Below, piece by piece: positions 34,701 through 45,030 of a DNA stretch of 64,000 nt; the stretch's first letter is position 1, and each line of letters opens with the position of its first letter. The notes under the pieces are model-generated. The model made no database searches. It was not told the origin of the DNA and saw only the letters and a list, made by a program, of their open reading frames with translations. A program made the translations under genes and the position numbers. The DNA is from Heliocidaris tuberculata (taxonomy: Eukaryota > Echinodermata > Echinoidea > Camarodonta > Echinometridae): the NCBI GenBank assembly GCA_025618425.1, contig CM046847.1, positions 9,385,033 through 9,449,032 of the forward strand, in the 5' to 3' direction.

Positions 34701-35594
34701 AATTTGTTCAACAATCAAACTCGTGGGTAGTATTTGCGGCTCGCAGCATTCAGGGAAGTTAAATAATGTTCATAATGAAAATGAAAATATTCCATGTTAA
34801 TGATGATGATCATCAGAATCAGACCTGATATTTCATATTGCGATGACACTTGCATCCTTACAGGTACACATTTTTACAGCTGGTATAGAGAAGTAGTGTA
34901 GATGAAATGCCTTCCTTATGGACATGTTTGCTATACCAGGGTTTGAACTCATAACCTTCCCATCTGTAGTCAATGTAAAACAAATCCATTTTGTTCACAG
35001 CAGCTCTTTTTAATTTGCTGTGATATTTTCTTGCACCTGTTTTTATAAGCTCCAAAAGAGTAGTGCTCTTTTTGTTTCTTCTAGAGCTAAATCACCTACC
35101 ATTTTCTTATATTACTTTTTAACGGTCTCCACTTAACAGTATTCAAACCACACCTTACAGCATATTTTTCTTGTTATATGGATTCGAATCAGCAATTTTT
35201 TCCATCGCCAATTCTTTTTTTCGTAATAATGATTAAACACACCTTTGCAGAGATGATTTCGTCCCCAGAGTTTCAAGGGGTCATAACACTCTGCTTTATT
35301 ATCTCTGTTAGGAAATAAAATCTTTGATATTGACATAATGATATGTTGTCATGTGCATCGATTTCTGCTTGTCTTTCAGGGATACCATACAGCGAGCACA
35401 GCAGCTACTCTGAGATGAAGCGCTTTGTTCAGTTCCTGCGGCCTGTCGAAATCCTACCCACAGTCAACAACGGAAACCCCAAATCACGCAAAGCCATGAA
35501 GGATATCTTTAAAAGATGGATGGAGGAAGACGGAAGGTCATCATCACCAACTAGGCTCCTATCTGGTAAAATCAAGAACTGGTTAAAAAAGTGA
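22798..35594 (+). CDS. DCLRE1A: DNA cross-link repair 1A / SNM1A nuclease, 9 coding exons
   Basis: Coding exons: 22798–23383, 25275–27254, 27772–27905, 28707–28825, 30525–30668, 31128–31273, 31987–32141, 33976–34117, 35380–35594 (TGA). They join in frame to 1206 residues (human about 1040). A UBZ4 ubiquitin-binding finger uses C165, C168, H183 and C187. A long acidic/Ser-rich region follows, with two PCNA-binding-like motifs, QGTLDSFL (774–781) and QQTLASFF (792–799). The nuclease core starts near 847 (CPFYKKMPG). It has HFHYDH at 879–884, HCPG at 940–943, HTGD ending at D962, LDTT at 985–988 and SEHSSY at 1140–1145, so the metal-binding motifs look intact. In the family this is a 5'–3' exonuclease that digests past interstrand crosslinks in the nucleus, recruited by ubiquitinated PCNA. 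The ATG at 22798 is the first in frame after an upstream stop. Confidence 0.97.
24022..24340 (+). repeat. Dispersed repeat, left member of a pair flanking DCLRE1A exon 2
   Basis: It matches 27312–27645 in the same orientation, with shared blocks CACATATGTGTGCT, GGAGCAAGATCGC, CCAAAAACAGCCTGAA and TACCTCTTCAACTT. The copies are about 3.3 kb apart and bracket the large exon 2. Non-coding. Confidence 0.8.
24648..25195 (+). repeat. ~160-bp tandem repeat, about 3.5 units
   Basis: Units start near 24648, 24808, 24968 and 25125, each beginning AAATCTTGCGCATCAAAC or a close variant. They share TTTTCGAGCAATGC, CACACACATTGGTC and TTGCCATGGTAAC. The last unit is truncated about 80 bases before DCLRE1A exon 2. 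A block of GTCGGTCAGG-type repeats (24600–24645) precedes the array. Confidence 0.85.
27312..27645 (+). repeat. Dispersed repeat, right member of a pair flanking DCLRE1A exon 2
   Basis: Direct-orientation partner of 24022–24340. It begins 58 bases after the exon 2 donor and ends near GTGATGGTTTCGTGAGTG, which corresponds to GGATGGTTCCCTGAGTG in the partner. Confidence 0.8.
28173..28706 (+). repeat. (TCTG/CT)n pyrimidine tract split by a SINE
   Basis: Pyrimidine-rich blocks at 28173–28276 (TCTG-rich) and 28478–28706 (CT-rich) flank the tRNA-like insert at 28329–28476. The right block ends TCTATCAG and serves directly as the polypyrimidine tract of the acceptor for the DCLRE1A exon at 28707. 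Confidence 0.85.
28329..28476 (-). mobile_element. tRNA-derived SINE fragment, minus strand
   Basis: Reading the minus strand from 28476, GATGGCTCTGTGGTAGAGCA resembles box A and GAGTTCGAAACC resembles box B, about 45 bases apart. This is a close tRNA-like head followed by a short unrelated body. It is inserted into a TCTG/CT microsatellite in a DCLRE1A intron. Confidence 0.7.
29469..29885 (-). mobile_element. TTAA-flanked piggyBac-like MITE, inverted copy
   Basis: The left end is TTAACCCTTTCAAGACAACTG and the right end AATTCCTGTCTGGAAAGGGCT, where the TTAA has decayed. Internal blocks (GAGCCAAACC complement, TTTTGATTCAGAGCTCT, GGCAACA) match the three plus-oriented copies at 41895, 45658 and 61857. 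No transposase. It lies in DCLRE1A intron 4. Confidence 0.8.
30105..30516 (-). mobile_element. TTGAGTTCTGG-ended MITE, copy C, abutting a DCLRE1A acceptor
   Basis: Starts TTAAAGAGAAGTTTGAGTTC and ends CCAGAACTCAACTTTCATC-TTTAA. Only TTTTATAG separates its right end from the exon at 30525. The terminal CAACTTTCATCTTTAA therefore lies where the polypyrimidine tract and branch region are expected. Confidence 0.8.
32190..33487. mobile_element. 1.3-kb foldback element in a DCLRE1A intron
   Basis: The terminal pair is TAGGCCTGAGTC (about 32199) and GACTCAGGCCTA (about 33465). A long inner palindrome runs from about 32520 to 33215 around a centre near 32855. Paired blocks include CAGACGAGGGTCGAATATA with its complement at 33130, GATATCGAGATTAGGCAGCC-type sequence, and CCGCAGATGGCAGCAGAGAGG with its complement. 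Inner arms exceed 300 bases with high identity. No open frame encodes a recognisable transposase. Confidence 0.85.
33666..33823. mobile_element. 158-bp MITE with ~30-bp inverted ends
   Basis: AGAGCCATCCATACACAGAG at the left pairs with CTCTGCATATGGATGGCTCT at the right, and GTTTGGCCAAC is mirrored by GTGGGCCAAAC. It lies about 150 bp upstream of the DCLRE1A exon at 33976. Confidence 0.75.
34154..34537 (+). mobile_element. TTGAGTTCTGG-ended MITE, copy D
   Basis: AAAGTTGAGTTCTGGTCATG at the left and TCCAGAACTCAACCTTCGC at the right, with the usual internal AAAGAAACTGTCTGGAAGC block. It starts 37 bases after the donor of the DCLRE1A exon ending at 34117. Confidence 0.85.
34861..34990 (-). mobile_element. 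Possible SINE fragment
   Basis: On the minus strand GAGTTCAAACCCTGG (about 34955) resembles a box B preceded by a degenerate tRNA-like stretch. No clear box A or tail was found, so this is tentative. Confidence 0.35.
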
Positions 35595-35617
35595 GATGAT
35601 GAAAAGAGATAAAGAGG

Positions 35618-35775
35618 TTTGAAATGGGAGACAGGATACTTCCTACGGTCAACATCTGACACCCTAAAGGCCATGGAGAATATCTTCAAACAACGGATGG
35701 AGGAAAATGAATGGTCGTCGTCCCAACCAAGCTCCATCATGCTAAGGTCAGAAACTGATTGCGGAAGTGAGAGGA
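35618..35775 (+). pseudogene. Decayed tandem copy (second) of the DCLRE1A terminal exon segment
   Basis: Starting 24 bases after the DCLRE1A stop, this block aligns with 35451–35597 of the last exon. It keeps the reading frame: TLKAMENIFKQRMEENEWSS corresponds to [20 protein letters not shown]. The catalytic SEHSSY part is absent, so it could only repeat the extreme C-terminus. It lies past the TGA and is expected to be 3' UTR. Confidence 0.75.
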
Positions 35776-35844
35776 TACAAGGTGAGGAACAAATTTTTTT
35801 AAAGGAAAGGCAAAACTCTTCGCACACTCCCCAAAGGAAACACA

Positions 35845-35960
35845 TGTTGCACAAGGCAGTAATGGAGGACATGTTCTAAAGATGAATGGAGGAAACAGGC
35901 ATTCCATAATCATCAACTAAGCTCCAATCAGGTAACATCAAGAACTTGAAAGAAAGAGAT
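35845..35960 (+). pseudogene. Decayed tandem copy (third) of the DCLRE1A terminal exon segment
   Basis: AAGATGAATGGAGGAAACAG, then CATCAACTAAGCTCCAATC and GGTAACATCAAGAACTTGAA, parallel GATGGATGGAGGAAGACGG, CACCAACTAGGCTCCTATC and GGTAAAATCAAGAACTGG of the real exon. An in-frame TAA follows the equivalent of KDIF. It is more degraded than the second copy. Confidence 0.7.
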
Positions 35961-37420
35961 AGGAAAAGCAGGAAAGAGATCTTAAATGCAAAAGACAGTA
36001 TATTTGCATATGTTTAATAATGGGAAGCTTAATGGGATGAAATGTCATGGATGCAAATTTGGTCAAAGCTTATTGTTCTAATCATAGACATTGTTGCCAT
36101 GTTATCTGCTGAGACCCAGAAGGGCATTGACTCAAATATGTGGAGATTATGGCCCGTGTTCTGCTAATATTTGAACCTGTCCCTGGGTCTAAAGTAGAGT
36201 TTTAACAAAGGAAGTTAAAGCGAGGTCTGAGTTTTCCTTTTGTAAAACATGACTGAGCATCGGGTTTAAACGAATTAGTAGAATACCAACCTATGAGTTC
36301 AAACTTTTCTGGGTTTTTTTACTGGAAATATGATATAATGTAATTATTTATATTTGAAGCAATACGTGCAGTTGATGTGCTGCAGGTTCACTGCCATTGA
36401 GGGGGGCGTTGTCTTGTAAGCACCCAAAGTCCCCATAACTGACTGCCCGTAAATTTTCACATGCTATAGCAGCGAAGTATTTGCACCAATGTCCCAAGCA
36501 AAGCATTAATCTACATTTGCCACTCTCAACCCAGGTATAGTAAGAAGGTACTTGGTATAATTATTCCTTGAAGTGCACTGTGCAGGAATAACATTTGCCG
36601 GAGCTACAGTTGGGGTGATGATTTCCAAAGCACTCTTGAAGCACATGCAGACATTATATCATAACGTGATATGTACTATACAAGAACGGAATATCATTAT
36701 CTTTTTCTACTGGGGGGGGGGGGGGGGCAAGAAGAGGTGTCTTTCAGTATGTAGATCTATAGCTACAGTGCACATTCATATGTAGGTACAAATGACTTAA
36801 TGTGAAGTTAATGGTTGACACTGCACATCATGGAAAAATACTGTCCTTCCAACAGTTCATCATTTACCGGCATATAGCATGCTTGGAAGAATGCAAAATA
36901 ATATCTTGGGGTAGAAAAGGTGTTTTCACTACCTATTCATGAGGAAATGCAGTTATTAAGAATTATGTAGAGTTTGAATGAATTACACAACAAATGACTT
37001 TTTACAGCTCTATTTATCAATAACAAGACATTCACAAGGATAATCACTGAATAAATAACTCATTTTGTATATCAAACAATGTTACATTGCAATTCAGCAA
37101 AAAATGACAAGACAAATACATTATGGAAATGCAATTCAAATGTGTGATATACATGTAAGAGTTTAATATTGTATGACACTTGTTTCACATGTTAGGCTGC
37201 AATCCAGCCTATTATTGTCTTTCAGTTTTATATTGAAAATTGTGCAACTCTCTGGTGCATTTCATTAGGGTAAGGTCTTTAGAATTCTTCACTTTCATCT
37301 TTTGACAGAATCAAATGTCTTCAATGAAGAGCAACCATCATTTCTTGTTATTCCTTGTTATAAAGAAATCCTCAGGACCAAGTGAACTTGGCCTACCTGC
37401 GTTTTTTATATATATATATA

Positions 37421-37885
37421 CCTGGGGCAGTATTCTGAGATTCCTTTTATCTCAGATAAAAAAAATTATTTTATCTCGGTAAGATAAAATGCGCTTAAAA
37501 TTTTTTTTTTAGCGGCATTTTATCTCATTGGGACCTGCCCATTTTATATCCGTTATCCAATAAAAACTGTTGTTAGTTCTCACCTTTAGCATGCTCAACC
37601 AATAGAATCTCCCTCCTCGGTACAGAGCGTCTTTACTTCATAACGCGTGTTTTAAAGTGCAAAATGTGTTAAAGCGCAAAACACGTTTTTGATGCAAGCG
37701 CTGGAAGAGGGAGTTAAAGTGACACTGCTGTCCGCGTATCATGCGTATCAAAGTGCAAGTCACGCAAGAGGTAAGAGCGTGAGATAAAATATGAGATAAA
37801 ATCTGAGATAAAATGTGGTCTGAGAATACAAAAAGATAAAATAAAATATTTTAGAGATAAAATGGTGCTCAGAATACCACCCTTG
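37421..37885. mobile_element. MITE with GGGGCAGTATTCTGAG-type inverted ends
   Basis: CCTGGGGCAGTATTCTGAG at the left pairs with CTCAGAATACCACCCTTGG at the right. Many ATCTGAGATAAAAT-type internal repeats are present. About 465 bp, non-coding. Confidence 0.75.
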
Positions 37886-38641
37886 GTCATATCGGAGCTC
37901 AAAAACACTAAAATACAAAGAAGTGGGACTGGCAAAATTACCTTGTTGGAATGAGATTTTGTTTAATAGTATTTCCTCTGACAAAGTTTCCACAGTAGAG
38001 GGGAAAAATACGAGATTGCTTGGCGCAGAACTGCAGACTTATCCAGAAACAGGATTTCAATTCAATCTATTTCTTTACATTTGTTATGATCACTGAAAGA
38101 GTCCATATTGACTTTTTTGAATGCCGCCCTCTTTGTCAGGTTGAAACTTTAGTTTTGTCAAAGAGTTACATGTATTCAGCAGGACCCTCTTGGATTTGTG
38201 GAGATGTCCTTGTAGGGCTTAGATAACACATAAGTCATTATTGTTGTCTTCTGGTGTACTTAGAGGTCTAGAAAATACAGATCTGACAAGCTCTTCCTTG
38301 AAAATTATTCTTTGCCTTCTATTGATTGACAGGAAGGGATGACGGGTATTCCTGAAAAGTAAATGTAATCGGGGGAGTATGGACTTTCTGGATATGCAAT
38401 TATTTTGGCCCCCATGTACTTGAATTGGATGGATCAGGGATTAAATTTCATTGTAGGCAAATTTTCATGTGTGTGATCTCTTGTATATTTGAAGAAAATG
38501 AGTAGTCCACCCTTTATAAAAGCAGAGATGTGATAGAAACAAATTGATCAAAATTTAAGGAAAATCGTCTCTTTTTTTTTCAATTTGAGGAAAAATCTTT
38601 TAACATAGGACAAAAAAAAGTAATGATCATTTTCTAAGATG

Positions 38642-38693
38642 AGGGCCCTCTTGCATAAAAAGTTTAATCGCAACTTTTTATGCAAGAGGGCCC
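38642..38693. repeat. Perfect 22-bp-arm hairpin
   Basis: AGGGCCCTCTTGCATAAAAAGT and its complement ACTTTTTATGCAAGAGGGCCCT flank a loop of about nine bases (TTAATCGCA). The perfect arms suggest a recent origin or a fragment of a palindromic transposon. Confidence 0.8.
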
Positions 38694-38864
38694 TGCTTTT
38701 GTAATAAGGTGAATTTGTTATGTACTTTAGTTTCAGATTACTTGTAAAGAACCCCCCCCCCCCCCCATTATCTTAGTATATGCAAATGTTTCATATGAAT
38801 GATTAACATGTTTGCAAAGGTTTATCACAATCTGCTGTTGTAAAAACATTTGACAGTTCAAGCT

Positions 38865-38904
38865 TTCACCTTTCACCTTTCCCAGAACTCAACCTTCTCT
38901 TTAA
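38865..38904 (+). mobile_element. TTGAGTTCTGG-ended MITE, 40-bp terminal fragment
   Basis: TTTCACCTTTCCCAGAACTC followed by AACCTTCTCTTTAA equals the right end of the family at 34500–34537 and 63145–63178. Only this end remains. Confidence 0.7.
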
Positions 38905-39175
38905 ATCAGGAGGAAAATGTCATTTAGAATATCTTTGTGCTGGTACTGCCATGTAGTTTTATGGGCCAACATTATTTCAAAAATGATACCTGATATGAAA
39001 TTGTTTGCAGAATGTAGTATGTGAAATTTATTATGTAGTATGTAAAATTTATTATGTCATTAAGAGAAGAAATCAAGGACAAAATATGAACAATAGCAAG
39101 TTCTGTCCATGTTTTTCAACTACCTACATGTACGTATGTGGCTGAACTGCTGAATACCATGGGGTATACTGTAAC

Positions 39176-39952
39176 AGTTACTGTAAAACTAGAAATGTTC
39201 GCGTGCATGAAACTTTCGCGAGCGGTCGAGATTCGCGAAATGCCTTGAAGTAATCAAATCACTATGGAAACAACTTAAAATTATTGCAATTCGTGAAAGT
39301 TTCTTGCTGCAAAATTGGCTGTGAATGGGAATGAAACCCTGGGGGAAAATCCATTTTAATAAAAAGAGAGGATAGAGAGAAGTAATTTTAAAAAAGTTCC
39401 ATCAAAATTGGTTAAGAAATGAGAAAGTTATGAAAGTTTGAAAAGTCTCAATTTACTTTCTATGGCGATCCTCAAATTGGCAATGTTGCTTCAAAGTGAC
39501 AGGTAGAGTAGGACAACTCTCCATGTGTTTTCTACACAAAATTTCATATTTTCTCCATTATCTCTAAAAAATAATGCTTGTCTTTTTGTGAACTCAACAT
39601 ATGTTGTGTCAAATATATTTCTCCATGATATATCTTGAGCTAAGGAGACATGCTGCACCTTGAGAGATAATGGGGAAAATATGAAATTTTGTGTACAAAA
39701 CATATGGAGAGTTGTCCTATTAAACCTGTCATTTTGAAGCAACATTGCCAATGTGAGGATCGCCATAGAAACTTAGAAAATAAACTGAGATTTTTCAAAC
39801 TTTCATAACTTTCTCATTTCTTAACCGATTTTGATGGAACTTTTTTTTAATTGCTTCTCTTTATCCTCTTTTCATTTAAAATCATTTTCCCCCCTGCCCC
39901 CAGGGTTTCTTTCCCCTTTAACAATTTGTGAAAGTTTTTGGTTTGACAGTAC
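39176..39952. mobile_element. TACTGTAAA-ended MITE interrupted by a foldback
   Basis: The left part begins TTACTGTAAAACTAGAAATG and carries TTCGCGAGCGG and ATTCGCGAAATG. The right part resumes after 39919 as AATTTGTGAAAGTTTTTGG and ends GTTTGACAGTA. The two halves bracket the foldback at 39328–39919, so the foldback inserted into an older MITE. Confidence 0.65.
39328..39919. mobile_element. Foldback element with ~180-bp inverted arms (copy 4)
   Basis: GAATGAAACCCTGGGGG at the left and CCCCAGGGTTTCTTTCCCC at the right. The body closely matches the element at 10888–11476, including TTGAGCTAAG and CATATGGAGAGTTGT. Non-coding. Confidence 0.85.
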
Positions 39953-41463
39953 TAGTAGTCAAGAACATCAATTCCTTGAATATCCTCATCTTTGTGTGTT
40001 TGGAAACATTTCTTTCTTCTGAAATTTTGGGAAATGCATAACTTGGTAGAATTTAGCAGTATTATTTCGACTTCCAAGTAACCCATTTTGTATTGTTAAT
40101 GTAATGTGAAAGTTAATCAGGAACTTTTGAAGTTTTGATAGTGTATTACAATTATGGAGGCTTCATTGGCTAAGAATTTTGGATCAAACTAGAAATGAAA
40201 TGAATTGAACATACAGTATGTATAAGATATACAATTTACGGTAAAATGAGATTGTCTATACCTTGTTTTATATAAGATGTTTTTGTGCTTTTTAAAAGTT
40301 ATTTTTGAGTAATCTTACAAAACATAATATATATGCTTTGTATTTTATGAGAAACGGGTACATATATTATATGTACCCATTTGTGATAAAATGCAGGTTA
40401 TTGCTACACGTGTTATGTAAGAAAGATTCTTATGTGCTGCTAATAGACCACTTCTGTAATGTATACAAATTTATGCACATAATTCTCTGAGCACCTAGTG
40501 ACAAGCTATTCCATTAACCTGCTTTTTAAAATATAAATGAGCCTCAATGCTTGGAAACCAGTTTGCATACATTATCTGTTGCTATGTCCTCTGGCAAGCT
40601 TTCAGGTTGTCAAGAACAACCTTTGTTTGAAAGGTATGTATAAAATTTGCATACATTACCAAAGTGGTCTATTGAATTCAAATGAATTGAACTTCAGATA
40701 TATGCAAATGTTTTGTGCCTTAAAATTGAAGAGTTGATATGTATGTTTAATGATAATTGTGTAAAATCATAAGATTACCAGCTTTAAAAATGTTTAATCT
40801 ACTCAAAGCTTTATACTGCAAACATTTATAGAACTCAGATATAAGTATTATATACATTAGGTAGAACTTATATTCTAATATGTGCTAGAATATGTATTAC
40901 TTAGATTCATTTCATTCATGTCTTGCCATTAGCATACAAAAAGTTGACAAGCATAATCATTAAAAAAAAATTATGTGTAACCTTGTCACATCCCATTCCC
41001 AGCCTTGACTCTTTCTATTTGACAAATAAACTGAGTGACCAATTTCAACTTTTGTCATAATGTCTGCATGCAAAAAAATGACAAGCACAATTATTAAAAA
41101 ATTTGGGTTTGTTTACAGATTGCGATTCTAAGTAATAGATTGAAGGCGCAACCAACGGTTTCGTGTGGAGAAATATTAAAAAATACAATTGGCTTTCGTT
41201 TTGGGAATCCCCTATCATGCGTCATTGTGTGACTTTCAGGATGTCAAGGAATACACTGCACTATTACAGATCAAAAGAAAGCTTCTTATGGTTTCTGAGG
41301 TATGCTTTTTTCAAACAGTAATTGGTTATTCTTATTAGCTGTGCAGTCTTTATATATTTTTTATTTTATATATTTTTAACTATGATAATTTGCTTTGGAT
41401 AGGCAATTTCATATAATTTCCACATTTTTTTTGGATAAGCATTCGTATGATGAATCAGTAGAT

Positions 41464-41690
41464 GGATGAAAATGAATGAATGAATGAATGAATGAATGAG
41501 TGGATGAATGAATGAATTAGGGAATGAATGAATGAGTAACAAATGAATGAATTAGTGAATGAATGAGAAAATAAATGAATGAGTAAATAGATGAATGACT
41601 GAGTGAATGAATGAAGAGTGGATTGATGAAAATGAATGAATGAATGAATAAGTGAATGAAAGAAGAAATGAATGAATGTAGGCGTGTAAT
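41464..41690. repeat. (TGAA)n microsatellite
   Basis: About 220 bases of GAATGAATGA units with interruptions. A minus-strand open frame across it encodes only Phe/Ile/His/Ser low-complexity sequence. Confidence 0.9.
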
Positions 41691-41894
41691 TGATGGGTAC
41701 AGCGTTTTATGGGGAACATCCTTTTTTCGGCACCTTAATGCAATTTCATTTCGAATGAAATGAATATACACCACATTGGTTTATTCCAAAAGCTACATAC
41801 TAAATGAATTGTATTTTTATAACCAAGTTGATTTTACCCTGCACATATTCAAGGACAAGACTGCACCTAACATCAATTAAATGGAGGACATTCT

Positions 41895-42311
41895 TTAACC
41901 CTTTCAGGACAAGAATTATTCAAGGGCTAAATTGATCGCATTTTGTTCTTCAAATTGGCAACAAAAATATTTTTCTTTTAGTGCTACAAGGTTCTACTAA
42001 GGTGTAATGTCTTTAAAAGCAATATACATGGTTACAAAATTTGTTGAAAAGATGAAAAATTTGCCACTTTTGATTAAAAACAATGATTTTGAACCTCTCA
42101 ATATGTTGCTAATTTAAGAATTTCAAATCTTATTCTCGTTTTTTAAAAGTCCTGGCATCAAACGCAATATGGTCATGCAAAAAAAAATGGAGATAGTTTG
42201 TGCAGAAATTTTTGCTTTTTCTACTCGTGCATCTCGATTTTTTTTAGAGCTCTGAATCAAAAGTTATTGAGCCAAACCACAAAATGTGGTCAGTTGTCTC
42301 GAAAGGGTTAA
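41895..42311 (+). mobile_element. TTAA-flanked piggyBac-like MITE, copy 1
   Basis: TTAACCCTTTCAGGACAAG at the left and CTCGAAAGGGTTAA at the right. It is flanked by TTAA on both sides and has CCCTTTC terminal inverted repeats; this combination is typical of piggyBac-type insertions. About 417 bp, no transposase. Confidence 0.85.
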
Positions 42312-43006
42312 ATTCTTGAAGGAAAAGAAGGAGTCACGGAAGCTACAGAGTGAATTCTATCTGGGCAATCGTATGATGATTGTGATTGTTAAAGATTCAA
42401 TTTAACAGAAAGTAAACTAAATTTTTTATTGTTTCTGCAACAGAAAAGGGTATAATTTTATTCTTGTTGCTGGCCTCTCGCCATGAAGAACAACATTTGT
42501 GGCATTATCAATATTAAAATGTAGTTTTCGCACTTTGAGAGATTTTTTTTTTCTTCTTGTATATAAATTTTGATAGGAGATCACAGAAGAAAGTGGGCGG
42601 CTTCCCGAATTTACAGATCCCTGACTTTGGCCTACAGCATTTCTCTATAGTTGGTCTCTGCTGACAGAGCTAGAGTGCAGTGGGATGGGTCCAACCTTTG
42701 AGGGGAACGGTGGTTGAGGGTCCAAGTGGGGGGGGGGGGGGGGCACCGAGCTAACATGCGATTGTGAGAAATAAAAACAAGATCATCGAGTGAGCCTGAA
42801 TTGATATGTGAGGGTCGTATCATTTCAAGTTCTTTCATGTTGTCTTCAAATTCCATTTATATACTTCTCCTTCTCTGGGTTTTTTTTTTTTTTTTTTCTT
42901 CCATTCCACTGGGAGCGGGGTGGGGGCACGTGCCCCTGTCACTACTAGTCTATGCCTCTAGCTCTGCTTACTATTCTTTCTTTTTTTTGTTTTTTGTTTT
43001 TGTTGT

Positions 43007-43041
43007 TAGATACAGTGTAATATTATATTACACTGTATCTA
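43007..43041. repeat. Perfect 17-bp-arm palindrome
   Basis: TAGATACAGTGTAATAT and its complement ATATTACACTGTATCTA are separated by one T. Isolated, with no gene next to it. Confidence 0.85.
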
Positions 43042-43241
43042 TTTAACATGGACTTTTTCTCTCTCTCTCTCTCTTTTTTTTTTTTTTTCTTATGTACGAT
43101 TATTTTAAAAAAAATAGTATAAGCCTGTCAGGTGCATTCGAGCCTTGTCCTTCTTAAATTGCCAAATTGTTCTGCTACCCTCACATAAATTGGCTCCCTG
43201 CCAACAATCGATTTCCCTTTGGATTTTTCCACGGATCGCAT

Positions 43242-43991
43242 TGACGTCACCCCATGTGACTTTGATGATGCAAGCAGTCTGGTTCTAGCTGGTTCGAAGC
43301 TTATACAAGAATTGCATTAGTGATTTCGTTAATTTCTATTTTTACAACATGAAAATCCATATCTGATCAAAATTCTGCATTGTATATAACTATGAATAAA
43401 ATGATCATATATCTTTATTACTAATATATCTATATAATGGTGATCATAATTTACACATTCTACTAAAGTTTTGTTTTGATCTAAATTCTCCTAACCGATC
43501 AGAAAATTTACATTGAATAAGTAGGCGGCCCTTAAAGGGCGAGCCCCCAGAGAGACAGGTTTTGATTGGTCAATTTCGCCTGCTGTTGTTTCCTGGTACA
43601 GCCTTGAGAAGTAGCTGACAGATCCAAAACAATATCTCGATCCGCGCTGAGCCTGAGGAGCACTGGAAAAACCTGGATAGAAAATGCCGATTTTTATGGA
43701 TGTTTTGAAACATTTTAATGTGGAATATCTCATAACTTGATAGTGAATTTGCTGTTACATCGTGTTGAGTTAATATTTCTGCAGTAAGATATCCGTAAAT
43801 TGAGTGGAATTTTGCAAGAAATACGACTAAAGAGGTGATTTGAAGCCCAGCTGCTGTGAAGGAAAATCGGAGAGCTGATCACAGCTCGAACGCGAAATTG
43901 CCCATTGCTGCATGCACTGACTGCTGAGCACTGGTACCTGGAGAACTGTAATACAGTTTAGTGTTGAGCTGTTCACTGTATGAACTAGGAA
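43242..43991 (+). promoter_or_regulatory. Candidate distal promoter and untranslated first exon of CREBRF
   Basis: A full CRE, TGACGTCA, lies at 43242–43249 and an ATTGG (inverted CCAAT) at about 43565. The region 43500–43960 is less AT-rich than its surroundings, and a strong donor, GGAA|GTAAGTATT, follows position 43991. These fit an untranslated first exon spliced to 55037, but no transcript evidence is visible and TGACGTCA also occurs at about 9626 and 45544. Confidence 0.2.
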
Positions 43992-44767
43992 GTAAGTATT
44001 CATATTCATGCAAATATTGTTAACTTTTAGAAATACATTGCTATTTTTTCCACAGCGAGAGAGATTTTTTTTTGTGGGGGGGGGGTCAACCTTGATAATT
44101 GGCAGACTTGAAGCCATCCATATACATATAAAGCTAAGTAAAGGGAGTCATCAGTATTCAAAATTTAAAAAAAAAAATTGAAATGAACTTGTGCATACTA
44201 ACATTGTACTGGAAAATACATGTAGTAACACCAGCTAATGAAGGTTGAACATATTCAGAGATGAGCAAAAGAGGTGGATTCTTCTGAGAATGAAGAACAT
44301 GAAATTGAAAAGACCTTGGCTTCAGCTCTGGCCTTTGACCCGGAATGTGGAACTTGGGTGCACAAGACATTGTACAAGTCATCATGTGATGAATCATTTA
44401 CCCGGAGAATTTATTGCTAGTTAGATTGACAAGAGAGGAGGAAACATGATAAAAATCATGAAAATTGTGGTTTCAGTATCAAAAATAAAGGAATATGGAA
44501 ATGAGAAAATGAGAGGGGTAATGCGAGTGCAATGGAGAGATAGAGAGAAAAGTGGCATCATCACTGGAAGACTGCCAAGATCAATACACAAAGCCAAGGT
44601 TGAATAAAGGAGGTCAAATTGAAGTGACCTACTTCTTCATTTTGTTAAAAACAATCACTGTAGGCCTACCTACATAAGTGTAACATCATTTTAAGAACCT
44701 TGTCCAAAATGATATTTAAACTTCGACTAGACATGTTTAGTTAGTCCACTGATCTCTGGAGCACCAA

Positions 44768-45030
44768 GTTTAAAGCTCATAGACAGTCTCGGTAGCAAAA
44801 ATCATACTGGCAAGAAACTTATCTAACATAGTCACATACTATTCTCCTGTTATCATAAGGCACATGTACGAGATTATTTAACATTCCATTCACGATTTCG
44901 AACAAATTTTAGTGTAAATATCTGTAAGAAACGCTTGGTAACGGCTTTTCACTGCCTCACGCTGAGACCATATATATCCACCCGAAGGTTCCCCACACAA
45001 TAAACCCAGCGCTTCGCACTATGTGTAGTG
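44768..45030. repeat. Dispersed repeat, partner of 8826–9080
   Basis: Shares AAAGCTCAT, CGGTAGCAAAAA, AACATTCCAT-like and GTGTAAATATCTGT blocks in order with the WDR91-intron copy. Non-coding. Confidence 0.6.

Noticed and set aside
43491..44117. Minus-strand small open frames of 80–96 codons
   Set aside because: No protein-like composition or homology and no flanking splice pattern.
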